From contig LSRY02000013.1 in assembly GCA_001643675.2 (NCBI GenBank), positions 312,501 to 376,500 of the forward strand: a stretch of DNA of 64,000 bases, read 5' to 3'. This DNA comes from Monocercomonoides exilis (lineage: Eukaryota > Preaxostyla > Oxymonadida > Polymastigidae). The position numbers and the translations under genes are program-made. Positions 1 to 9,957 of this stretch are shown here, in pieces (position 1 is the stretch's first letter; each line of letters starts with the position of its first letter). The notes beneath the pieces were generated by a model that searched no databases, had not been told where the DNA came from, and saw only the letters and a list, made by a program, of their open reading frames with translations.

Positions 1-1
1 T

Positions 2-1276
2 CTCCACAAAAATCCAGAATTTCTTCGACACACAGCACAGAAAGTCGTCCGTCTTTTCAACAAGTTAGGGCTTCTAATAAACGAAGAAAAAAGCCAATTA
101 AGTCCCTCTCAGACATTCTCGTACCTCGGCTTTATGTGGGACACAAAAAACTTCACGGTACGACTGCAAGAAGAAAAGGCGAAGGAATTAATCTCGGAGT
201 GTCGCAAATGGGAAAAAAGAGCAATTCGCATAAGTCAGATTCGGGTAAGAGATTTGGCTGCCTTTGTCGGAAAACTCAATTCGACAAGATTCGTTTACAA
301 GGAGGCATCACTTCTCCTCACACAGATGTATCGAGTGCTCAACAGGAGTGTTCAACAAACCGGATGGTCGGGGAGGACGAGAATAACTCCATCAATAATG
401 AACAGTCTTCAGCAATGGATATCGAGACTGAAACGGAACCAGCCGAGGTTCCTTTGCCCTCTATTCCAGCCCGAAGCAACCTTGACAACAGACGCGTCTG
501 GAAGATCCATGGGAGCTTGCCTTTGTTTGGGAAATACAACGCTCGACTATCATCATTCTCTCCCTCCTTGGCAAACAAAACAAAGTTCAAACTTTCGAGA
601 GTTGTGGGCAATTTGGAAAGCACTAAGCAATTTTCTTCCAACATTAAAAGCAAGGAACATAACAAAACTGCTTATCAGATCGGACAATTCAACATCCATA
701 TTCAACATCAACCGATGGAATGCCGGATCGAACCTGAGATCTTTAATAAGGAGGATCTGGAGGTTAACAAACGAAAACCAAATTCAAGTGAAAGCGCAAC
801 ACATCCCAGGAATAAGAAACACAAGAGCGGATTCCCTGTCAAGGCTGGAAAGAGGAGGCGATTACGCAATCAAACCGGAAGCATTTCAAGTACTGAAGAG
901 GATGACGAATCTGAATTTCACTCTCGATGCGTTTGCAACAAGATACAATCAAAAGGTGAAACGCTGGTGCGGTCCAGGAAGCCCTGTGTGCGAAGACGGG
1001 CTTCAACATCCATGGGAAGGAGAAACAGTTCTAGCCCATCCTCCAATCCCTCTGATTGTACCAGTTCTTATGAAAGCAATGAAAGAGAAAGCGCGTGTAT
1101 TGCTCCTCATGCCAGACTGGAAAGGACAGATCTGGGAGCCAGTATTAAACAGAATGAGGACATTCGAATGGACATGGAGGAACCAGGCGGATCTGATGAA
1201 GCCGGGGCTTTGGATGAAACGAACAGAAGCCAACCTTCTGCCAGAAAAAATGAGAGTTGCTCTCCTCAACCCGTAA
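2..1276 (+). CDS. DIRS reverse transcriptase C-terminus / RNase H / methyltransferase-like polyprotein (5' partial)
   Basis: The frame is open from base 2 and has no start in view, so it continues leftwards. The first 45 residues are the end of a reverse transcriptase: GLLINEEKSQLSP followed by the YLGFMWD motif that closes the palm. RNase H follows with its four acidic positions visible: TTDASG near base 490, NFRELWA near 590, RSDNST near 680 and ADSLSRL near 830. From about base 920 there is the module typical of DIRS and Ngaro elements (LDAFATRYNQ, then a W-rich stretch and LLLMPDWKG), often described as methyltransferase-like. The role is template-primed copying of element RNA and removal of the RNA strand. 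It overlaps the recombinase frame, as is usual in DIRS. Domain identity is firm; only the N-terminal polymerase core, including YxDD, is missing from view. Confidence 0.88.
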   Translation, partial: LHKNPEFLRHTAQKVVRLFNKLGLLINEEKSQLSPSQTFSYLGFMWDTKNFTVRLQEEKAKELISECRKWEKRAIRISQIRVRDLAAFVGKLNSTRFVYKEASLLLTQMYRVLNRSVQQTGWSGRTRITPSIMNSLQQWISRLKRNQPRFLCPLFQPEATLTTDASGRSMGACLCLGNTTLDYHHSLPPWQTKQSSNFRELWAIWKALSNFLPTLKARNITKLLIRSDNSTSIFNINRWNAGSNLRSLIRRIWRLTNENQIQVKAQHIPGIRNTRADSLSRLERGGDYAIKPEAFQVLKRMTNLNFTLDAFATRYNQKVKRWCGPGSPVCEDGLQHPWEGETVLAHPPIPLIVPVLMKAMKEKARVLLLMPDWKGQIWEPVLNRMRTFEWTWRNQADLMKPGLWMKRTEANLLPEKMRVALLNP

Positions 1277-2592
1277 CAATATCTTGTAAAGAATGGTTCA
1301 AAACTGTCCTCGAAGGAAAATGTTTCTCAAACAATGTTATGGAAATTTGTAAATCCAGTCTAGCACAAACAACGTGGGAGGGGTACATGTCGGGTCTGTC
1401 AAATTTTGGATCGGAATGGGCTCAACGTGGATATGGCCCACCCTCGGATGAGTGGAGTGATTGGGTTGGAAAATGCTCCGATATATTCATCACTCTTCGC
1501 GATAGGGGAATGAAGGTGTCATCACTATGCCAAACGAGATCTGCAGTGTCTATGCTAACTCAACTATTATTTGACAGATGTTTGGGTGAATTTCCGCTCA
1601 TTAAAATGTTGTTTCGCTCGTTTAAAAGAGCAGAAAGGAGAAAGAAAAAAGATATGCCGCAGATTTGGAATCCAAAGATCATGTTGGACTATATCATATC
1701 GCTTGGAGAAAATTCAAAGCTTCAATTGTTACAATTAACCAAGAAAACAATCTGCTTGTGTATGCTTTTTTCCGCATGCAGGTTCACTGAGCTTGAAAGA
1801 ATTGACCTCGGACATTCGTCGATTAGAAAAGATTCAATTGCCTTGGACACCTCGTTAAAAACAACCCTCGGAAGAACAGACATTATCATTCCCTTCTTGA
1901 TCGACTCCCCATTAATTTGTCCAGCATCAGCTGTCAGAGAGTTGTGGGAGAGACTAAATACAACACAAGCCAACCCAGTCCATTTATTTGTTGGAAAAGA
2001 CCAAATGAACGCCTTATCAGCAAGGTCATTGAGAAAACTTGCAAAAGATTTCCTAATTGAAGCAGGAGTTCCAGAACACTTTGGCCCTTATTCATTAAAG
2101 CATGCTTCCATTTCCGCACTAACAATGGCTGGTGTTCCTGTGGCACAAATTGCAAGATTCGCCAGACTATCTCCTAAGAGTGACACGATCTCAAGACACC
2201 ACTTTCGTTCCGACGTAACAATGACGTGTGCAAAAACAATTGCATGTCAAACAAATACAACACCACTGGAACATAGCCTAGTGCAACACGAAACCTTAAC
2301 GCAAACAGCAGCAGTAGGCACATCCCAGAAGCAGGAAATTATTTTTGACGACACGTCAGATTGCAACACCACCAGCGAATCATCTTCAGAAAGCGATAAC
2401 TGTGAAGATGAGATTGATCAAAACGACAAAGACGTTCAAACTCCAGTTCTGCGCGAAAGGAAAAAGTCTCACCCGGAAGGTTACAGTTCGTCAGCTGAGG
2501 CTGTCCAAGAAAAGACGATTCAACTGTCTGTGCGCACAAGGTACCAGTGCAAAAAGGAACTACTGGAAAAATTGCTTAATGATGATGAATAA
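1168..2592 (+). CDS. DIRS-type tyrosine recombinase with altered catalytic residues
   Basis: This frame is open from base 136, but its first 1 kb lies antiphase over the RNase H region. I use the in-frame ATG at 1168, which gives 474 residues overlapping the upstream frame by about 110 bases. It has an N-terminal core-binding region and a catalytic region containing SACRFTELERIDL (first catalytic Arg) and LKTTLGR (candidate Lys). The family's HxxR box reads YSLK (GPYSLKHAS), and the place where the nucleophilic Tyr is expected reads TISRHHFR, with His and Phe but no Tyr. The tail after residue 380 is acidic and low complexity. In the family, the enzyme integrates circular cDNA without target duplication. 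The altered box suggests a divergent or dying enzyme, although the frame is unbroken. Confidence 0.75.
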   Translation: MDMEEPGGSDEAGALDETNRSQPSARKNESCSPQPVTISCKEWFKTVLEGKCFSNNVMEICKSSLAQTTWEGYMSGLSNFGSEWAQRGYGPPSDEWSDWVGKCSDIFITLRDRGMKVSSLCQTRSAVSMLTQLLFDRCLGEFPLIKMLFRSFKRAERRKKKDMPQIWNPKIMLDYIISLGENSKLQLLQLTKKTICLCMLFSACRFTELERIDLGHSSIRKDSIALDTSLKTTLGRTDIIIPFLIDSPLICPASAVRELWERLNTTQANPVHLFVGKDQMNALSARSLRKLAKDFLIEAGVPEHFGPYSLKHASISALTMAGVPVAQIARFARLSPKSDTISRHHFRSDVTMTCAKTIACQTNTTPLEHSLVQHETLTQTAAVGTSQKQEIIFDDTSDCNTTSESSSESDNCEDEIDQNDKDVQTPVLRERKKSHPEGYSSSAEAVQEKTIQLSVRTRYQCKKELLEKLLNDDE

Positions 2593-2621
2593 TGAGATTA
2601 TTTATTTGAAAATAATCTCAT
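2592..2621 (+). repeat. Perfect 12-bp hairpin abutting the recombinase stop codon
   Basis: The last base of the TAA stop begins a perfect 12-bp inverted repeat (ATGAGATTATTT, 2592-2603; complement 2610-2621) with a 6-nt loop. It could form in the element's transcript and help define its 3' end, but it is A+T rich and its role is unknown. Confidence 0.6.
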
Positions 2622-2643
2622 GAAACGCCCAATTATGTGTATT

Positions 2644-2748
2644 CTCTCATAAATAAAGAGAAGGAAGTGAGAAAATGTTTTCTTTAAAATCAAAGTACAT
2701 ATGTGCTTTGATTGAAAAAGAAAATATATATCTCACTTCCTTCTCTTT
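2644..2748 (+). repeat. Complementary region of the DIRS element (long imperfect hairpin)
   Basis: AAAGAGAAGGAAGTGAGA at 2657-2674 is exactly complementary to 2731-2748. The interior is also complementary: AATCAAAG pairs with CTTTGATT around a near-palindromic GTACATATGTGC centre. The whole block can fold on itself. Its left arm repeats the block at 2969-3000 and its right arm is complementary to 2974-3017. DIRS1-type elements use an internal complementary region to circularise cDNA across the two terminal repeats, and this block has the right position and relationships. Confidence 0.65.
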
Positions 2749-2968
2749 TTTCCCACCTCGTTGCACTCCCACCCCTCAAGAATACATATTTAAACACTTT
2801 TTCATCTCCTTTTCTTTAGGTGCGCTTGTCTAATGCACCAAAGTTTGATAATAAACAAAACATATCAAAAATTATTCTTATAAGTTTCCTTGAACATTTT
2901 TGATTCACACGATGATATTTAACTTTTTCCATTTCAGATCAGTGGGGTGACTAACCCATAAAGTGATG

Positions 2969-3017
2969 CTCTCATAAATAAAGAGAAGGAAGTGAGATAC
3001 ATATTTTCTTTTTCAAA
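2969..3017 (+). repeat. Putative right terminal repeat of the DIRS element
   Basis: CTCTCATAAATAAAGAGAAG and the bases after it repeat the block starting at 2643/2644 for about 30 bp. The further bases, read on minus, match 2711-2748 (TTGAAAAAGAAAATAT, then the CTCACTTCC core) with one or two mismatches. Host coding sequence on minus resumes at once, so this is the most likely right end. Confidence 0.6.
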
Positions 3018-5709
3018 GAGAGGCTGCAGACATAATTGATGAGCATGGGACCTCAGAATACCCGCACCTGCTGAAATCTGCACTTTTCTCTCCACCAACA
3101 TGTGCAAATACAGACATGTTATCCCACAGATAGACCACAAGAGGGATGGACAATGTTTCTCCAGCTGTTGATCTCTCATATCCAGCATATCCATCAAGAT
3201 CATTGCGTCCTGGCCCAAACTCAAGGGTTGTGGTATTTATCAATTTGTCCAGCTGCCAGGCATCGACAAATAGATTGTTTCCCTGATCGGCCATGCACCC
3301 TTCAAACGCCAGCTGCTTCAAAAGAAAGTTGTCTGCATCTTTGTCAAGCTTTATGAGCAATCCTCCTCCACAGCTTGGACTCACCGAAGAACCTATGGCC
3401 TGGCAGTTGTTCATCTTGGCTGTTGCTCCTATGTCAGATGCATTTCCTATTGAAAACGATGATCCACGTTCCATGTGTATCTGCATCCCACCCCCGTTTC
3501 CTCTGAGGCACAAGCAATCTGCAAAAGAAACATTTGACAAGCAAAACTCATTTCCATCCAAAAGTTGTGCTTCAAATATTGCGCCATTTCCGCTTTGTCG
3601 AGTGATTGTGTTGAAAGTCACATCGCTCATTTTCAGATAATTTGGAGAGGAAAACGATATCAGTTGCTTTTCGTTGCTGAAAGTTGTGAAGCAAACAGAA
3701 GCAAGTTCTGCCAGACCTCCATTAACAATCATCAAAGGAGTTGAAAAAGTCGTTGCTGGGGATGCTTCTCCCTTTATTGTTGAAAAGTGTATTGTCACTC
3801 GCCCACTCCCACTCATCATCAAGACAGATGATTGTGGATTCGAATTCGAAGAAGTGTGCACCACAGTGAAATATGAAACAGACAATATGCCAGATGATAC
3901 TGAAAACAGTGCTTTTCCATCCCAAACTGCATTGGAAGTCAGTGTCGACTCTTCGAATTCACAGCCTCTCAAACTCACATTCATTTCATCAACAGGGATC
4001 GATCCGTGGATGTATGATCCTTCTGAAATCACTAACGGCTGTGAACGGACCCTTTTGCTAATTCCCTTTTCGATTGTTTTGCAGGGCAAGCCTCCGAACC
4101 CACATTCACTTCGAGAATCGTTGCCAAACACAGATGAAACGAACACAACTGGGATGGTTGATTGAGGGCGTCCAAGCCAGTCGCTGTGATCAATGGAATT
4201 AATTGTCACTCGAATCGGGCAATCACTCAGGGAGTAACTGTGAACAAACGATTCATTTATCACTTTAGAATTATAATAGGAAGAATCTGTCGAGACATCA
4301 CAACCATAAGATGTGTTTCCTATTGTGTTTTTTTCAAAAAAACAAAAATGAATCATTGCCGTTATACCTGGAATGCTTTCGCGTAACCACACAAAGCTCA
4401 TGGCTCCAAGAGCCGAGAAAGAGTTACATGAAACTGTATGACATTCAGAAATACATGTTCTATGAGTGGAGAAGCAAATGCCTATTCCTGCTGTGTGATG
4501 CGTTGCGGCACAATTCTTAATAGTGTTCATTTTGATTAATTGTGCTCCATTTTCATTTCCAAAAAAAAAGGCAGAGTAATATTGTGCATCACATTTATCA
4601 AAAAAGCAAGAAGTTATCATTTTTTGTGTTGATGTCTCAGCGTCCAATCCACCGACCGCAAAGCCAGAGGAACAATTTGTATAATTGCATTTGTGTGAAT
4701 AGTGAACTCCAGCGCCTTTGTGGCTCACGGCTGCTCCATACACATTGCTTGCATCATTTGATGCATTTATCATTTCGAACAAACAACATGAAGCGTTCAA
4801 AGTGGCATTTCCACCGATGTTCAATGCCAAGCCCATGCGATTTGAATCACTTATGTTTGAAAAATGGACTGAATAGGCTATGACATCTCCTGAAGAATAG
4901 CTGTTGATGGAGCCGTTTGTCGGGGAGTGAGTATCAGAAGAGTGAGAGAACGAAGTGTTCATCATCGTCATCAGATTCTGTGTTGGTGTGACAACAACTC
5001 CATATTGGGCGTTGGGGCATGAATATAATTTTGAGTTCTGGATTAGGCACGAATTCCAAATTGATGGGGTAGCATGTGATGTGAAGCGATGAGGAAGGGA
5101 GGGCGAGTGAGAAATGTTTGAAAAGCTGCATCCGTCAGCAACAAAAAGTGTGACATGCCCAGTTGCCAAAAATGAGGAAACATGAACATTTGTCAATGAA
5201 TTGAAAGTGCAATCTTTGCATTGCAGCATGAACAACGAGCTTTCTTCACAATTCATTGTTAGAGGATGTTGAATAACATGTGTGTGTGATGCTATTGAGA
5301 AATTGAATAACTCCACGGAGCCTCCCCAGGATGACACTTGTGAAGATATGTGGTCATTATTTGATCGCGCTCTGCAACTATGCAAACGCAAGTTGGATGT
5401 GAGTCTTAATATGAAAGTGGAAGAAAATGAATTCTGACAGAAAGATGCGTCATTGATGATGAGCGATGAATTTAACAGTGCAAATTGAGATTTCATGCAA
5501 CATTCAGACTTTCCGTGTGATTCTTGGATATTGATTGAATCTTGAAGAGACAGCAAATCAAAAATGTGTGAATTTTGATGACAACAGGAAGGCATTGGAC
5601 AAGATTTCGAAGATGAGAGGCATTCGACATTGGCAATAAGATTGAAAGAGAAAATGAAGTTGAAATAAACTGAAAACAAAGAAAATTTCATATTTCGTTT
5701 TTTGAACAT
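3013..5709 (-). pseudogene. Pectin-lyase-like surface protein, 3' end removed by the DIRS insertion
   Basis: The intronless frame gives 898 residues from an ATG at 5709; a second ATG six codons on (MKFSLFSVYF) would also serve. A hydrophobic signal peptide (about residues 7-30, ending near ANVEC) points to secretion. The rest is a Cys/Ser/Asn-rich chain with repeated GGG/GGA and NC-S motifs, which I read as beta-helix repeats like those in the protein at 42716-50443. Near the end, the FSRCGYSEVPCSS motif matches in style the CGIVQFPCLT motif seen mid-ectodomain in that intact relative. The frame then stops three codons into the retrotransposon terminal repeat. The rest of the ectodomain, transmembrane helix and kinase-like tail are therefore missing. 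A secreted truncated product is possible but would lack its anchor. Confidence 0.75.
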
Positions 5710-6488
5710 AAGAACATAATGATGTGATGGTTTGATCAGTTTTCATTATTGATCATTTTCAGATTTTCAAAAAACACAAAAGTTTTTTGTTTTTCGGATC
5801 TTATAAACAATGAAATGTTTCTAGAACATTTCCCAATGGGATAAACATATGGGGCAATATTTTAGCAATCATAAAAAATAACTGAGATTTGTACCAAATT
5901 TTTTCTGCAATCATTTCGTTATAAATCAACAGTTACAATGCAAATAATTACGAAAAAATTCAAAAAATTTAGAATAATATTTGAAAGAATTGAATAAAAC
6001 AAAATTCATAAAGTGAAATATTTTGTCCCATATGACTGACCATTTTTGAAATCATATTTTCGAAAATGTTTCGATTAAGAAAATTGAATCAAAAGAAATT
6101 TTTGGAAATTGCTTTTAACACTAGTGAATTCTTCAATAAAAATGAATATTTGAAATAAAAAAAATAATTCATTTGGGACAAAATTTTTGGATTTATGAAT
6201 TTTGTTCCATTCTTCTCCGACAAATATTTTTCTCAGTTTTGGAATTATTCTGGATTTTTTTGATATAGGAATGCAAGATTTCTCATGATAAGGTTGTGGA
6301 AAAAGTTTGGTGCAAATCGTTGTTTTTTTCTTAAATGAAAAAATTTTGCCCCATATCAAATGTTTGCACCAAAAGTTATTCAACGTAGAAAAAGAATTAT
6401 TCAATATATTATAAGTTATATTCGAGATCGATTATTCAAAAACAATCAAAATTTTTCGAAAAAACAAAAAAATTCAGATTTACATCAG

Positions 6489-6506
6489 TTTTTTTTTTTT
6501 TTTTTT

Positions 6507-6548
<42 letters not shown>
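6489..6548 (+). repeat. Poly-T tract interrupted by AC
   Basis: Nearly 60 consecutive T residues, broken once by AC near 6510. It may be a retroposed poly-A tail in antisense or simple slippage; no flanking element is recognisable. Confidence 0.8.
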
Positions 6549-6550
<2 letters not shown>

Positions 6551-7423
6551 AAGTCAATGATCGGAGCAGTTTGTCAATTTCGAACATTAATTAACTTTTT
6601 TGATGGTTTTTTGGTGTTTGTGTGTGATTCCAGAAATAGAAAAAGAATTTTTTCAAAAAAATTCTTCACGTGTGCAAAAGAGAAAAAAGATAAATTACCA
6701 AAGAATAGAAAAGAAAGGATTATGAGTTATCATTTAATTCATTTGAAATGTGAGCTATCAATCTCATTTATTGAAAGCGTAATGTGTTTAACTGCATTTG
6801 TTGAATTTGAAACAAGCAAAATAAAACGTTTTCAATTTTTAAATTGAAAAAAGGATAATCGAGTTTCATTCAGAATTATTTCTATTGTTGGGGAAAAAAT
6901 ATAAATACAAATAAATATTTTAGTTAAGCCAAAATAACTATCAAAATCAGTTACACAATAATGTTCGAAAATTTGATTCGAATAAAAATAAAACATTTCA
7001 AAACTTCTTCATCGATTTTGAATAAATAATCGTCAATGATGAATAATTTTAGTGTGTCGGTTGAAAATGAAGATATAATTTGAGCCAATATTTTTTGGAG
7101 GAAAAGGAGATAGTTTTAGTTGTTTGAGAAGATGAAATTTTTGGAAAAAACATGAAAATTAGAAGGAAATGAATACCCTCACCATTGCAAATTCAACACA
7201 TCTTCATTTATTTGTTCTTTTACTTGTTTATATCACATCTGTTCTTTGAAATTTTGAAAATTGTCTTCATTTTTTAAAAGTTCCTTTTGATTAATTTTTA
7301 TGTGAAAATGATATTTGTAAACAATCATCAAAATTTCATTCCAACGAACCAAATTCTGCCATCGTGGAAACAAATGCTTGGCAACGTTGTTATTCACATA
7401 ATGAAAGCCTTTGCGACAATTAA

Positions 7424-7478
7424 TTTTAATTTTTATTTTTTATTTTTATTTTTATTTTTATTTTTATTTTTATTTTTT
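7424..7478 (+). repeat. TTTTTA tandem repeat
   Basis: About eight units of a six-base T-rich motif. Simple-sequence repeat with no coding role. Confidence 0.8.
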
Positions 7479-8631
7479 GAGTCGGTCGAATTTACAAAGG
7501 AATGTCGACAAACTACTAATTAATAAGAACTAATTGTTTTTTGATTATGATCTTTTTTCAGAAATAAATAATTGTCAATTATTCATTTTTTTATTTTAAT
7601 ATATATATCTTCATTTTTTTCTCCATTGTTTTGATTGTTCTGATGTCAAATTGAATTGAGGGATAGATCAAAATGTTTTTCCTGAAAAAACTCTGTCAGG
7701 CTTAATTTACACTCTGTTTTTCAGTGTACAAACTGTTTGTGCTTTGTCAATCTGCAATCTTGATCATAAATCGTCTTTGTCTTTCCATTTTCGTATTATT
7801 ATTCAAATAAGATATTCTTATAATTTTATCTCTATTGTTCTGCACAATTGTTTTATCACAAGATAAATAAAATTATTTATTCAAATTCATCTTGGAAATT
7901 GGTTGAAGAGTGTTTTGAAATCTTCAAATTATCAAATAAATTTATCTGAAAGTTTATCTTGATATAATTGCATTGAATGAAGTTTTGTTTAATGATTTTC
8001 TTATAATAATTGTTTCATTTCCAAATATAATTGTTTATTATAAACTAATTTTTTATCATTTCAAGGATAGAGTCTATTTTTATTATTAATTATTATTTGA
8101 TAACTTAACAATGGAAAGATAATTTCCAAATATAAGTATCGCTTTCAATCACTGGCTCATTTTTAAAAATCAGGAGACTCCAGAATAAATATAATTACAA
8201 TTCAAGTTTGAAAAGTTTTTTTGATTGTTATTCATTTATTCTTTAATAAAAAAATAGAAATTAATATAAATCTAATTTATTATAAATTTAAATTAGAATA
8301 TATATAGGTTGGTCCATATTTCTTTGCAAAAACAATAAAAAATGAGAAATAAAAAATAAAATTATCAAAAAATATACGATAAAACTGAATTTTGTTGGTT
8401 AATCAGTTTGTAAGCTGATCAAATACATGATAAGCTTCAATTTGTTAAAGTTTTGAGCTTCCAGATATTTGAACAATTCGTTCCTGGAATTCAAAAATTT
8501 TTCTAAAAATTTCAACAGATATGATTTTTCAATGGTTTGATAGTTGGAAAAGGTAATTGCAATTTGTAACGACTCATAAAGGAGATTATTTTTATGAAAA
8601 ATGTTTTTTAACATAAATAAAAATACCATAT

Positions 8632-8660
8632 GGGTGATTCTTTTTGAAAAGTCGCAAACG
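8632..8660 (+). repeat. Solo MITE-like terminal repeat
   Basis: GGGTGATTCTTTTTGAAAAG, preceded by ATAT, matches the left end of the complete element at 53578-53817, which is also flanked by ATAT. No matching right end was found within several hundred bases, so this is a truncated or decayed copy. Confidence 0.55.
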
Positions 8661-9324
8661 TTTAACTGATCTGAAAAAAAGATCAGAAATGATCAAAAAA
8701 GGGTGATCATTCCGTTCCCATCATATATTGTCAGTTATCATATATTGTTATTTTTTTCGCTTTACAAAGAAAAACAGGATACAAATTAGTTGAAATAATA
8801 TAAATTATTTATTTTATTTTGTTATACACTTTTGTCAACGAATGCTTTCCAGCTGTTTGAATCAGATGATATATATGTTTTTATTTCCTCATTTTCATTC
8901 TATCTGTTTTAATATTCGTTATGAATTTATGGATGTTCTCTAAGTTTTTATTATTTTCTTTTGTTGCAAACTAAATAAAATTGATTTGCTTTAATTCGAG
9001 AATTTTTCATTTAAAAATTATCAGTTAGGAAAAGTTTTCAAAAATACACTCGTAACAATCGGAAGATATTGAAAAAGGAGTTGACATATAGCAATCACTA
9101 ATATAATTTTAGAAAATTGTGGAATGAAACATTTTTTCCCAGAAATAAACTGCATTTGTCACAAACTCACAAAAACAAATTTGATAAAAATTAATATTCA
9201 AATAGTTTGAATCATTCAAGTTTCTTTCAACTCGACATGTGCCTTTTTTTTCTCCCTTCCATTTTATATAAATACATTTTTGAAAGATATCCTGCTTCTA
9301 ATATTTTAATTGCACGAAAAATGA

Positions 9325-9957
9325 AGATTTACGTGGCTGATTTATCTTCCTGATCCGAATGTGGATGTTGTGTTTGTGTCTCCTGTGGAGCTGCCGGCAG
9401 ACGTGGTAGTGTATCTGAAAAAGCTTCTTGTGGCCGGGGAAGCTCGGCAGTTGTTTCTTCGCTCAGCACCTTCGTCTTCTTCGTCTTCCTCGTCTTCTTC
9501 AACTGGAGAAGCACGCCGATCAACTTCACCATTCCGGAGGCGGAGAAGTGAAGAGAAGAAATCTTCAGAGAATGATAAGCCATCATCAGCCCCTGCAATT
9601 AACCCTTCGGATGCCTTGGCAGAGGCGGAGTCAAACACGTCAGCAGGAGCGATGGATGACATTGAGAGGCGGCTGCGGATTGTGGTGCCAGAGGCGGCTG
9701 GGGTGAATGGGCGGCACATGCCTCTGTCGCTGCAGCTGCTGTTGTCGCCGCGGGCGCTGCAGACGCTGCGGGGATATGTTGTGGCTCGACGGGCGGTGCT
9801 GTATGGGGGTGTTGTGTGTGCATACGATGTAGCGCTTTCGGCGATGCTTTCGTTTCCGCTGGTTGGGCCGCTTCCGTTGCTTGCGGTGTCGGTACGCACG
9901 AAGTCGTGGAGCAAGCGGATCTTTGCAGCGGCAGACGTGAATGCGATCTGTTTTTAG
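9325..9957 (+). pseudogene. IQCH-like ATP-grasp gene fragment
   Basis: The open frame starts just after a stop at 9322, with no ATG; its first residues are WLIYLPDPNVDVVFVSP. After a Ser/Arg-rich insert (about residues 45-90) it has LRIVVPEA, MPLSLQLLLSPRALQTLR, LYGGVVCAYDVALS, PLVGPLP and TKSWSKRIFAAADV. That order and spacing match what I recall of IQ-motif-containing protein H before its ATP-grasp core, where the last motif is usually KSGSKR followed by PPG. Here KSG is KSW, the frame ends in TAG soon after, and I cannot find the ATP-grasp core downstream. The segment may begin at a splice acceptor. I read it as a relic with its 3' part lost. IQCH is known from flagellated cells. Confidence 0.55.

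Larger units (their letters stand above)
1..3017 (+). mobile_element. DIRS-like tyrosine-recombinase retrotransposon, left end outside the window
   Basis: The element carries, in order, the end of a reverse transcriptase, an RNase H domain, a DIRS-type C-terminal module and an overlapping tyrosine-recombinase frame. It has no integrase or protease, which is the DIRS-order layout. After the last stop there is a complementary block (2644-2748), and a related inverted copy sits at 2969-3017 where host coding sequence resumes. This resembles the internal complementary region and terminal repeat of DIRS1 elements rather than the split direct repeats of Ngaro. Both long frames are open, so the copy looks fairly recent. 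The right boundary near 3017 is inferred from where the minus-strand surface-protein frame breaks. The left terminus is off the window. Confidence 0.8.
5710..9320. other. A+T-rich gene desert
   Basis: About 3.6 kb with no convincing coding sequence on either strand. It holds homopolymer and short tandem repeats, an isolated MITE-like end at 8632, and short motifs resembling other decayed inverted repeats (a GACCATTTTTGAAATCAT stretch near 6040; a GGTTGGTCCATATTTC stretch near 8308 that recalls a mariner end). I see no RNA gene. Confidence 0.6.

Noticed and set aside
136-1167. Upstream extension of the recombinase frame (open from base 136)
   Set aside because: It lies antiphase over RNase H sequence with clear catalytic motifs and shows no domain of its own; the recombinase start is better placed at 1168 or nearby.
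5710-9320. tRNA, rRNA or CRISPR arrays in the A+T-rich spacers
   Set aside because: No cloverleaf with conserved arms, no rRNA-like blocks and no regularly spaced repeats could be found by eye; the genome is eukaryotic.
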